A stretch of 64,000 bases of DNA, taken from Strobilurus pachycystidiatus (Eukaryota > Basidiomycota > Agaricomycetes > Agaricales > Physalacriaceae). The position numbers and the translations under genes are program-made. Every line of letters begins with the position of its first letter. Positions within the stretch are counted from its first letter, which is position 1. Location: assembly GCA_019915135.1 (NCBI GenBank), contig JAHLMK010000036.1:1-64000 (forward strand), in the 5' to 3' direction. Below the pieces are notes generated by a model. That model saw only the letters and a list, made by a program, of their open reading frames with translations. It did not search any database and had not been told where the DNA came from. Positions 1-10,344 of the stretch are shown one piece after another.

Positions 1-2780
1 AGGAGTCAGAAGGGCGAAGGAGGATATGAAACTGGGAAAGCTCACCCTAGATCCGGGCGGGGAGGTAAGTAATCCGCCATGAGCATCTATGTCTGGCCCA
101 TTATGTACACGCATCGATTACAGACATGGCGACTCGGACGCCATGCCGCCAATCTTTCGCCAGACACATGTCGGCATACGGAGCGCAAACGGCAATGGTC
201 ATGGCTTCGAAAGCGAAGGGTATGGGTGGGAAGTAGACCGTAGCGTCCATAGAGACGCTCATCCTGATCAAGAAGAGACTTGCACATGACGTCAATGAAT
301 CGTTAATTAACCAAGATAGATCAGCTTACCGTTCGCTGTCAAGAGCGGGGAGTCACTCCCGGCTTGCCACGTATACCCCCACCATCAAAAGGCAGATGTT
401 CGTGCCAGTATTGATGAGTGTCGGCGCGTGTGCTGACTCAGACCGATTGCGCCACAGATGGACCGGAAAACTCGAACAGTGCTAGGCGGTGTTCACCCGT
501 TCGTGGCAGACTAGTCCTAGATAGAGGACGTCAGATCGTAAGCGAGGTACCGGAAAATTTACGGTCCCCAAGGTAGGATATCGATATGAATCTAAAACTA
601 TCCAGCGCAATAGCGGTAGCTGTTGGTGGTCGCCGGACGTTATAGAAAGAGGCTGGACATCATCTGTCGCGACATAAAGAGAGGGACGGAGAAACTGGAC
701 GCACCACTGGGGAGCGCGACATTAGTAGCATATGGCGACGCCCCGCCTTGAGCTCGTCGCTGTACCCGCGGACGCGCAAGGCAGACTCGCCATAATCTTC
801 GGCACGTTGAAGGTGTCCGCGGCGCGGTTAGAGGGTACATTGTGCCCTGGATCATCGGTGAGTTGAGGATGCGCGATCAGTGTGTTGATGAAACGCACTA
901 AGAGCCACCGCCGGGAAACGTTTTCCAGCGCTCGATGTGCGATATACTCTTCCGGCGGCCCAGATCGCATCGAGTTGCCATTTCTGGCCTCAATAAGCTT
1001 AGATGGTGAACATCGAAAGACGACACACCTGGCTTTGAAAGCACAAAAGGTCGCACGCCGCCGTTCAAGCCGGGCATCCTCAGCGAGACGTCTCTGCTAC
1101 TGCTACTGCTGCTCCTGTTCCTCCTCGCCCTATGCGCGTTGCTGCCCAGCCTCTTCCCGCTTTCGAGTCTCCTTCTCCTGCCGCCCGTGCTCGCTGCTGC
1201 CGGGCCTCCTCTTCATGCTGATATTCTCCACCTCTTCTCTCTGACTCATCGCCTGCTCCTTAGTGAATTGCGTCCGTGGTCGGTCTTCCTCGAATGCATG
1301 GCGCTCTGCGGCGGATCGACTTGGCGTAAGATAGTGGTAGGCTTCGGCCGCCGTATATCCCTCGGCGCGGATAGATGGTTGGGCTCTCAAACGCGCCATG
1401 TTAGCCAAGTAATGGAGTGGCGCGGCCGCCGCCACGATAAACCGGCGTCGGACAGAGAGATGGGCGGTGTCGTCGTCGGATACATGGGGCGGACGCTGTG
1501 GAGATGTGATAGAGTTGGGACTCAGTGTGATGAAGAGCAGGAATGGAGAAGGGACAGTCGATCGCTGTGAGGAGATGCGCAAAGCAGAATCCGACGGATC
1601 CTGGCGCGCACCCAGCCCACAATTGAAAGTAGAGCGTGACCATCCTCAATCACGCTGTCGCCCTCGTCGTCGGTGTTGGACGGCTCTCCCTCAAAGACCG
1701 TACATCAGATAAGATGTCTTATCTGGTGCATGGTTTTCGGGGGCGGGGGATCGGGATGACATCGATGGAGAGGCGAAGTATGCAGACAACGCGCATGAGG
1801 TGCGAGTCCGGCGGCGAGCTTGGGTCGAATGGTCCTGGAGGCAGCTATGGGTAGGTACCTCATTGGAGGGCTTCTTCCGCGCGTAGATCCAGACCTACGA
1901 GCAAATCAGCAATGGAAACGGATGCGCCAGTGCAAAGCCGGCACATGCATACGGAAAAACAAGATGAACACACCTTGTTCGAGTACCCGCCCCCCCCAGA
2001 CGGCGCACCCGGGACCGACTCCGACCACGTACCCATCTACTTGTGGGGCAGAAAGTCCCGGCCCTCGTCGTCCAATGGTGAGGTCTGCGTCATCCTGCAG
2101 CCCCAAGACCGGCCTGGGATGCGCGCTGCCACATTGCTGACGATGAGGTGTCTTGTTCAAGTCCGTTGCCGCGGTAGCCAGCTCCGACGACACGGCGCTG
2201 TCAAAAACGCAGAGCGTAGTGCACGACGGCCGCCTGAAATAGGTAGAGACGCACGACTTGCATCGAGCAAGTCGTGGTCGGATGGCAAGCTAGCACAGCC
2301 ATCAATCAGCAATGATCGCAAAACCCAGCCATGGCTTGCTCTCTGCCATCCCTCGGCAACCTCGTCTGCTGACGCCGGGCCAACTGCGTCAACCCGTTCT
2401 CAACGCCGCCGTTCCTTCCGTATTTGCGACATGTCACAAGAGCTGAACATCAGACTAACTGAACAGCTTACCGGGGGGTTTTAGCGCTTACTTTTCGCGT
2501 AGCTCCTTCGGTAGCATAGAACACATGGACTCAACTACCCGTTTGCGTCCTTGGAGTATTATCTAGTTGTTTGAGGCTAAGATTACGCGCTCAAACAATG
2601 CTCACAACCACGAAAACACGGCGATTTTGGGGTCAGCCCCAGGTCAACGGACCTGGTCCCCGAGGTACCGATCAAAATCTGACATCACCACCGATCGACC
2701 ACCCCATAACTCGAGAACGTCGACAGATATGGACAAACCGCAAACGTAGGTTTGTAGACAGCCGTCTAATGAACATTTTG
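1..2780. other. No supportable gene
   Basis: GC-rich sequence with many short overlapping ORFs on both strands and none with a recognisable domain. The best candidate is the minus-strand frame at 1130-1582. It ends in a charged, Glu/Arg-rich, probably helical segment, but its first half is low complexity and has no clear intron or start context. I see no RNA gene or transposon end here. A stretch near 2240-2290 loosely resembles 52030-52060 (both contain GAGCAAG followed by GTGGTC and GGCAAG), so part of this region may be an old repeat. Confidence 0.4.
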
Positions 2781-2881
2781 GCGTGAAAAAAAAATGAGGA
2801 AATTCCGGGTGGATAAAGTTAAGTGCACAAAAGTGCCCATCAAAAGTGATAATGGTCCATTATCGATCGGGTATAAAACTA

Positions 2882-2934
2882 GGGTTTTTGCAATAGAAAA
2901 TCGAGCTTGATTTACTACAACACTACACTTGAAA
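2882..2934 (+). repeat. LTR scar, 53-bp direct repeat (copy 1)
   Basis: This 53-bp segment, beginning gggtttttgcaatagaaaat, is identical to 6894-6946 inside the right-hand LTR. Sequence on its left does not match the corresponding LTR sequence. It marks where the truncated pol joins a leftover piece of LTR. Confidence 0.8.
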
Positions 2935-4866
2935 TCTTGCATACTTCTTCATAGATTCCTGGCGGTATAGGTATGTTCTTTAACACCCAAGGAGTATGAG
3001 GTATTACTGGCATATCAACAGGCGGGAAGAAATCCTCTCTGAATTTCCCCTTTTCTGTTTCATCCCAAGCAAATCCTTCATTCTGTAGGCACATAAAATG
3101 GTCCAACAGTTTCCGTTCTTCCGGCCATAGAAAATCTCCAGTATGGTCATCTTGAATTTGTTCCCTACGTTCCGCTGTATAGCGTCCAGTTGGTACAAAT
3201 TCGGGCGGATTTTCCGATAACTGAGGCATATCTTTTAAGGGATCTCCTACAATATGTCGTTGAATCCGAAATTCTTCTGGTAAGGTTCCTAAATGAGCCT
3301 TGGTCTTCAAGTGTACGGGTTTATATTTCTTCGTAGCAAATACTCCCCGACTACTTCTTTCTTCCTTGATATTCGAGAGGAATTCCTTTCTTGCTTGTCC
3401 AACGTAATCTATAGGCATTGATACCTTGAAATTACTGAACACCTCTTCTAGTCCATTAGGTACTCCATAAAACATGTCCATGGTAGACATGGCTTTGATT
3501 TCTGGCAAGTCCAAATCTATTTTCTCTTTTCAAATATCGAACAACTTCTTAAAACCAAATACTTCTTTAGTAGGGAAATTCGAATTCGATTTACTAGGTG
3601 GTGTTACCATAAATGGTTCCACTCCTTGTTTCATAAATCGATACTGATTTCGAATTGGTTTTACTAGTTGATTCACTCTATCAGAGGATTTTCGAAGGTA
3701 CAGACTAGTTATTGCTTCTGGGTCAAACGTGTCCTGCCCACCATTTGGAACATACGTTTGCTTAATCTTGATTTCACCATTCAGACCCTTCTCAATCACC
3801 AATGCCAACTCTCCTTGATATTCGTTCAAGTCCTCGAGTTTGGGTGAAAACCCACGGGTTCAGCCTTAGTTTGATGACTTGGTATCTGACCCCTTGCATA
3901 AGTGGGTAAGGTCATTCTTTGGCCATTCCCTGGGTCTACAACAGTTACTGTGGTTAGACCGGCCGCCGACGTTTGTAGGCTTGTTTGAGACACAGTCTCA
4001 AACGGTCTGCCCAGTAGAATGTCATAGGCAGGATCTTGTAGAATGTGAAACTGAAGGTAATACACGATTCCTTCACAGTTTACCGGTACATTTCGCGCTA
4101 AGCCTAATGTTACCGTTCTTCCTTTATCTGCACTTTCCATAGTGATCTTAAAACTTGGGTCGTACGCTAAACCGAGCTCGAATGCTGTCTTGAGAGACAT
4201 CGAGGCAATCTGTGATCCACCGTCTAGGAGACACTCTTTTTGATTTCCATGGTTGATTCTTAACCATAGGGTTCTGAGGTCTACACTTTCTGGTGCCATG
4301 TACAACTTAGAGACATGGTATGGTCCTTGGAATTGCGTCGTGTTGAAAAATTGTTCTATAGGATCTTGTACGACTATTGACCCTTTAGGGACCTCTTCAG
4401 ACTCGATTTGCGAAATCGAATAGACATGCTTAGAGGTAGTCTTAACATTCCTTGTCTTTAACAATTTCTCTAGGTTCTTTCGCCACTCAATGTTAGTTGC
4501 AAGTAATTTCTCTGGTAAAAGTTCCTTCCAAGCTTCTTTCCATTGAGGATTTTCTTCAAAAAGCAAATTGATTTCCGATTTTCTTTTGTACGACTTGAAC
4601 TTTTCTATTTTAGGTAGAGTTGAATCTACCGTGGAAGATTTAGGTAAATCGAGTTCAATTTTTGGTTCTGGTTGATTAGCAGCGTCTTTTACTTGCTTTT
4701 CAACTTCCCCATCTTCTGACTCTTCGTCAGATGAACTGTCTTCTTCACCTTTATCTTCAAAGCTAACTTGCTTAGGTTGAACTGTTGTAGTAGGTTGCTT
4801 TGGTATTTCTACCGTGACCATCTGTCTTGGCCATATCGTCTTAGTTGGTACTGTGGTCTTAGGCAT
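2915..4866 (-). pseudogene. pol: Retroviral-type protease and truncated reverse transcriptase
   Basis: The first segment (4866-3826) has a charged linker and a retropepsin-like domain with LLDGGSQI in place of the classical D-S/T-G and a later DILLGRPF strand. It runs out of frame at about 3828, and the next in-phase protein continues from 3829, so one frameshift lies there. A TGA stop at 3530-3532 interrupts the following linker. The last part contains a proline-rich block (FFPPVDMPV, then IPHTPWVLKNIPIPPG) that resembles the entry into reverse transcriptase in agaricomycete Gypsy elements. The protein ends a few residues later, where sequence switches to the LTR-derived 53-bp repeat. No RT active-site motif, RNase H or integrase remains. 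Confidence 0.75.
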
Positions 4867-4970
4867 TTCGGTTTCGAATTGTAAACCGCTCTGATTCTTA
4901 TTTTGACTTCAAGTATTAACAGCGTATGAGCTTTCCGGTAAAGATACTATATCTTCTTCCTTCATCAAGC

Positions 4971-6740
4971 TCAGTTGAAACCCCCTTGATTGTGAGGTAC
5001 CATAGTATTTGCATACGAGGTATCCAAATGCATGTCTTCTGGTGCGAAGTCATCCGTTTGCCCAATAGTGGTTTGCGCTTTAACTTCTCGAAGACTATCT
5101 TCTTTGTACTTAAGAACCTGTTGCAAAGGTGACTTTCCACCAGCCCTTTCCTTTCTTAAAATCGGAAGGCCATTGTTGAAAAAGTCCCAGTTGGCTTCCG
5201 TAATCACTAGCCAACCTTCCGTTTGCAAGTCAAATCTTTTCTTACACTGATCACGCATATGACCAGGTTCTTCACAGAAAAAACAGCGCCCGGGTTGTGA
5301 ATACGACGTAGTTTGACCAGCTGGTACCAGACGGTTAGGGTTCTGCAAAATTCGAGTCGGATTTGCAGTGTTCCCTCCCGTATAGGGTATCTGGTTGGAT
5401 CTGTTTGTACCCATAGGCAGTTGAACAGTGATAGGTGCCGATTGAACAAAATTCAAGATCGAATTGGTATCTTGGTAATTCATTGTTCTCGCATTCAACA
5501 AGGAAGCGTTGATTGTATCAAGGAATCGTTGATGATTCTTTTGATTTTCTTCCTTCTCGCGCGCCATCTCTACTCGATCTTTTTCTCTAGCTTTTTCTGA
5601 TTGTATCAGGATATCCCTTAGTGCATTGAGTGCACTATTGGTATCCGTCAAATCTTCAGTCTTGACTCTTGAAGTACCGGTTTCTGTCTTGTGGGACCCT
5701 TTGGTCCTATAGACTGCCGTTTCTTCCAACACGCTGGTAATAGCGCCTACAACATTGGTGATGTTGTTGTACCAATCCGACACCGTTGTTGCTGCCGGTT
5801 TGTTGGTTCTTAAATGACCAGTAGTACTGGCCCAAACTGCATTTGTTACACAGTCTTGGATTCTTTCCACGGCTTTCTTGTCCGTGATTTCACCCTTCTT
5901 AACTAAGTACCGCAATATGTGCAATACTTCTCTTTGAAAAACATTCCACCTGTCTTTGTGGTCAACAGGCCGTTTTTCGAATTTGACAATAGCATCCTCT
6001 AGATCGTCTAGAGAATACTTGGTGTCATCTTTGCCTCTGTTATAGCTAGACAACAAAGCCGACTTGAATTCTTTCCACTCTCCTCTAATGAAAGTAGGCA
6101 TATTTAACCATTGGTCTCGAATGGTTTCTGGCACAAAGTTACACGCGATTTCAATCATCGTGCCTTCATCCGTAATACCAGACTCGCCAATGATTTGTTC
6201 AATCACCCTTAGAAAATCGGCTATGTTTTCCGATTTTCCATTAAAGTTTGGCGCATTGCTGGTGCCATACTTGGGTATCTTTTTGTCTTTTATGTCTTCT
6301 CTCCACTTCAGAGAAGGAAATTCATCGATGACTAGCGCTCGAACAGTAGTCATTCTTGGAGGTATAAACGTAGGAATGTTTAAAAGATCTTGATAGTTTT
6401 CTAAGGCTCGGCTTAAAAGTAGAAATTCGAGTTCGGATTGTTCAAGATCAGAATAACTCTTTCTAGGAGCTAATCTTCTTCGAATTGGCGGGGGATGTTC
6501 AGCTAATCTGCGAACTTTTTCCCGTACTTTTTCTGGTTGATCGTTGAATAGGGCTCCTACTCGTGGTCTGTTCTTTCTTAAACTTCTAGTTCCTACTTGG
6601 ACACTTTGTAGTTCAGATTCTTCAGGAGCAATTCGAGATCCACTAGCAACCGGTGGTGTTTCTGGGTTTGCGTCTAGTTGACTTCGGGTGTATTTAGCAG
6701 ACTGTCTGCCTTTCTTAGACGTTTTTGGATATAAAGACCA
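4971..6740 (-). pseudogene. gag: Retrotransposon Gag with CCHC zinc knuckle
   Basis: The reading frame from the first Met at 6353 encodes 460 residues: an N-terminal capsid-like helical region, a charged helical stretch rich in Glu, Arg and Lys, then one zinc knuckle, CFFCEEPGHMRDQC (C-x2-C-x4-H-x4-C), near residue 360. Gag forms the particle and binds element RNA. The same frame stays open for about 125 codons upstream of the first Met, to near 6740, and that part reads as normal protein, so the original start is probably upstream and lost or non-canonical. The protease frame follows about 100 bp downstream in the same direction. I call it a pseudogene because the element lacks the rest of pol, although Gag itself is not visibly broken. 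Confidence 0.75.
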
Positions 6741-6770
6741 CCGATTTGGTTGATCAAAATATAGGACCCC

Positions 6771-6786
6771 CTCGCGGTGGGCTCCA
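6771..6786 (-). other. Primer-binding site-like sequence
   Basis: Minus-strand TGGAGCCCACCGCGAG lies 6 nt inside the LTR edge. Its complement ends in CCA, as a tRNA 3' end does, which fits tRNA-primed reverse transcription. The tRNA species was not identified. Confidence 0.5.
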
Positions 6787-6792
6787 AAAAGT

Positions 6793-8600
6793 TGATGTGC
6801 ACGTTATTTTAGAGGCGTAGAATCACACCGAACAAACAACACAACTCTTAATACTCTGAATGAGAGTAAGGTTTCTGCGGTTTTTGGAATATTGGGTTTT
6901 TGCAATAGAAAATCGAGCTTGATTTACTACAACACTACACTTGAAAAACAAGGTTCTTGCGTAACAGAAACGTAGGTGTGCACAAAGTGCGAGTTTGAAG
7001 GGGGTGGTAGGGATTTTGACCGATTGACAAATCGTCTGGTTTTCAGGGAACAATACACAAGCCTCTGACTGAACTTAAACTATGCGACTTTCTCAATCCT
7101 CGCGCTGGAGGGATTGTATCAAGAACACAATAGTCTATTGCCACACTTAGTATGTTTCTTATAACCTCGGTAGGAGCTTATTCTTTGAGTTTTAGTGTTT
7201 GCGTGGGTTTTAGACCAAATCGTGCTCGAATTGCACTTGAACTCGCAAGAGGTTATGCTGGTTAACGCTTTTTGCGACTGAACGGTCCTCTCTAGGGAAA
7301 GGCTGGCTCAGACTGCGAAGTCTCTGTAGTGTCTCTAGGGAGATACTATGCTCAGAAACACCGCCTCTAGTACGTTGAATTCAAGGAACTTTGCTCTTCG
7401 ATTAAGTTCACTTTTGTTCTAAACCCTTGCTCTTAGTGCGTTAGGTTTGTTCTTTTGTTCTTAGGTTTGACTCGAATTCGAGTTTCTTTGGGTGCGTGCA
7501 AATCGAATTCGATTTTGTACAGAGTTAGATTACTACAGTAGAGCTTTGTGGGCTCGTGGCTGCGGGTCACTAAACTAAACTACTATACTGTATCGACACT
7601 TCTTTTATACAAACGGGTCCCTACTGTACACTAATCTTAACTTACTAACTAATAGCCACTTGGAGTTAATTTCCGCGCTGTAGACATCAGTCTAGGCGCT
7701 TCCATTTCCTTATTATGCCAGTTTACTCATGACAAACCCTCTAGAGTTGATCCACGTTGACTAATTTCAAGCTCGGATTGCAACATCCTTGCGTGCTATC
7801 GGTCGAATCTATCACATGGGGTTCGTCTTCTCTTGGCTCTTAATTGTTCTGAATGCTTCTTTGCGACTCGGATTCTTCAGATTGCGTCACCAATTCAGTC
7901 TCGATTATCTGATTGAGTCTAGAGCTTCATTTCGCTTAAGAATCCACTCTAAGATCCATGATAGATCGTTGACTTGTTGTTTGCAATCTGTCTGCTTGTT
8001 CCAATCTCTACTGATTTCAGGTCAGATTTAATCACCTGAGATCTGAAGAAGCTTGGCTTCTTGATTCTTAACGCTCTTGGCATACTGCGGATTATTCATG
8101 AAGAACACTTGATCATCTTTATCTTTATTGGCTTCTTCGAATAGCTCGGCTGTTACTCGATTTTGTGCTATCGTGGGTTCTAGACTTAGAATTCCAAGGG
8201 GATAGTTGTATCTTGTGATAACATTACTGGGCTTTCATCCCCATTTATGCTGACCTAGACCATTCTGTAGCTTAACCCCATTCTACTTATCATCAGGAAG
8301 TGAGCTAATCGAACTCTAATCGTCTATGAACAACACTGACAAAGTCGAGTCCGAATTACTTGGAACTCGAGTTCGTTTCTTAGACGAGTCCTCTTTAAGA
8401 ATGCGTACGTGATGTTGACTTGATAAATCAAGTGGGCACTTTGGATGGTGATATTCAAAGATGAATTTCTCCTGGAGGCTCATTCTTGCCCTAATGAGGT
8501 CTCCGTATTATCACTGGCAATCTTATGGTTTCTCGTTAGATGTATCGTGCATTTCGGCTTCGAGTCTTATCTAGAAATCGCAAAATTCTCGGTTTCTAGG
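6793..8600 (-). repeat. Probable 5' long terminal repeat
   Basis: On the minus strand the putative LTR ends ...CA at 6793, followed by a 6-nt spacer and a primer-binding-like site. The stretch up to about 8600 lacks coding sequence and is more AT-rich than its right-hand neighbour. It contains the 53-bp segment shared with 2882-2934. The outer boundary cannot be set because no full second LTR exists in this window. Confidence 0.5.
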
Positions 8601-8758
8601 CTCAGGCGCGCATAAAGCGTGTCAACGCCTCACAGATCGAGTATCAAACGCAATGCACCAGGCAGCGCTGTGTTTGGGACTACGGGAGGTAGATTGAACA
8701 TGAGTTTGTCACAATGGAACAGGATGATGTGTACGAACACAAAACTGTTGGTGAAACG

Positions 8759-9313
8759 TCAACGCGACTTGGAGAAGTCAAAGTCATTGGCACCTTGAGC
8801 AGCGGTTTGCCATTCCTTGTCTGAATTATAGACCTTTGAGAGTTCAATGGAGTTGAAGCGGTGCACACGATAGGACATGGAGGAAGGGTATTTATCCGCG
8901 GTTCGAAATTCACCTCTCTCAAGGCGATACAGTGCTGCCTGTGTATCCACCTCAATGACAGCAACGTAAAGAAATGACTGACAACGCACTGCCATGACCT
9001 CCGCGTCGGGCTCTCCAAATCCGCAGGCCACCCAGTAACGGTCGAAACCGTGAATGAAGCCGTCGATATCCTTTTTGCCTTGGATGGCTTCATGGTAAAA
9101 GCACTGTACAACATCCAGCGCATCCAATCCGTCTTGCCCGAAAGTCACAGAAATGTAAGCGGCAAAGTCTCGCTTGCCCGCCGGTATATTTTGTTGTCGA
9201 AGCAGGATACGTCCTGCTTCAAGTTGCGAGGGTGGAAATTCCCCTCGTCCGGGTATCCACCGCATTGCATTTGTTGATAGATGCGTAGGGAGAGCGCGCC
9301 CCATCGTGAACAA
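8759..9313 (-). CDS. Hypothetical 184-residue protein
   Basis: Single open frame beginning MFTMGRALPT. The composition is that of a folded soluble protein, with mixed hydrophobic and charged segments and several aromatic patches, for example HGFDRYWVACGFGEPD. There is no signal peptide, membrane segment or motif I recognise. It sits just outside the retrotransposon LTR and runs in the same direction. No introns are obvious, so it could be one exon of a larger gene whose other exons are not visible. Function unknown. Confidence 0.4.
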   Translation of the reverse strand: MFTMGRALPTHLSTNAMRWIPGRGEFPPSQLEAGRILLRQQNIPAGKRDFAAYISVTFGQDGLDALDVVQCFYHEAIQGKKDIDGFIHGFDRYWVACGFGEPDAEVMAVRCQSFLYVAVIEVDTQAALYRLERGEFRTADKYPSSMSYRVHRFNSIELSKVYNSDKEWQTAAQGANDFDFSKSR

Positions 9314-10340
9314 GAGACCTGTGATGGGCGGAAAGAAACGATGAATTGGACTAAACGCTATCTACCCACCACCATCCAGCACCCGGGTCCGCGGCAACTG
9401 CCGTCCGAGAGTTCGAGCCAGACAAAATACCGACCTCAAATTTCTGCTACATTTTATTTAGCGATACAAGACATATTTTTCGCGTGCTTTCAACGCTATT
9501 TAGGAGTTTCCGGATCTGGATGCATTGAAGGAGGAGAATTCTCGCAAACAAAAATTGGTCTGATATTCCGTGTGTAATAGATGCCTATACAATTGTCCTC
9601 GATGTCCAAAGACGTGTGTGCCCCAATCTGATCCTTGTCTGTCACAGCAATGTCGAACAACGCGTCATCCCATTCGTTCAAAGTACGCTCATTGCTCGAG
9701 CCTCTCATTCCTAATCCTCCTCCCGTTCTGACTCCGAACCCTCTCCACCCTCGATCTCTGACAGCTCCTTCTCGGGTGCTGACTGTGGTTGAAGAAGTGC
9801 CAGCCGGAGTGACGGAACTTCAACAAACACACGGTGTCGGGGCCATCGCCTGCGTCGCCCAGCTGCCTCATAGCAGCCTTTGTCGCTTGGTAGTCCCAGT
9901 AGTGTCACACCTGTCAACTTTCCGCCCTCGATCGCTTCCTGTTGTCACTGAAACTTTCAGTCAGAGGATAGGGGATAGAGGACTAGAAACCTACCTCTGG
10001 GCCTCTGCAGGGTCAGAGTCATTGGAAGGTGCGCCGACGTCTCGATACACCCTGCTACCTAAATCAAACATGGCCGTTGGGACTGTCCCCGTGCTCTGGT
10101 CTCGGACGGCACTTTGGTAAACCCCGCGGGCCAGCTTTGCCAGACTTTGGAAGGGTTGCTCTTGACGCCGTCAAGCAGCTGCTCTAGCGTCGACACGAGC
10201 TCTACGTGATCCTTCAAAGAGGAATTGTCGACCAGCTGTGCCCATATGTGGGATCTCTCATGGTGTCCGGTCTTCCATTCATACGCTGCATATCGCACCT
10301 ACAGAAGCTTCTTCAGGACATATCTATGCAGAGAAGAAGG
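9314..10340. other. No supportable gene
   Basis: Short ORFs only. A minus-strand frame at 10059-10298 (contains YEWKTGHHERSHIW) looks protein-like and could be an exon. A second minus frame at 9711-9917 ends in an acidic tail (EGGEGSESEREED). Neither joins convincingly to the flippase remnant on its right, and neither is recognised. Confidence 0.3.
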
Positions 10341-10344
10341 AAGA

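Larger units (their letters stand above)
2882..8600 (-). mobile_element. Deleted Ty3/Gypsy-like LTR retrotransposon
   Basis: In element (minus) orientation the order is LTR, primer-binding site, gag with a CCHC knuckle, an aspartic protease domain, and the beginning of reverse transcriptase. This is the Ty3/Gypsy order. Coding stops inside the N-terminal part of reverse transcriptase. The rest of RT, RNase H, integrase and most of the 3' LTR are missing. The truncation joins directly to a 53-bp piece (2882-2934) that also lies in the right-hand LTR (6894-6946). The simplest reading is one internal deletion with an endpoint in the 3' LTR. Gag is open, but protease-RT carries one frameshift and one stop, so this copy cannot be autonomous. 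The outer edges are approximate: I found no target-site duplication, and the right limit (about 8600) is only where sequence character changes. Confidence 0.75.
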
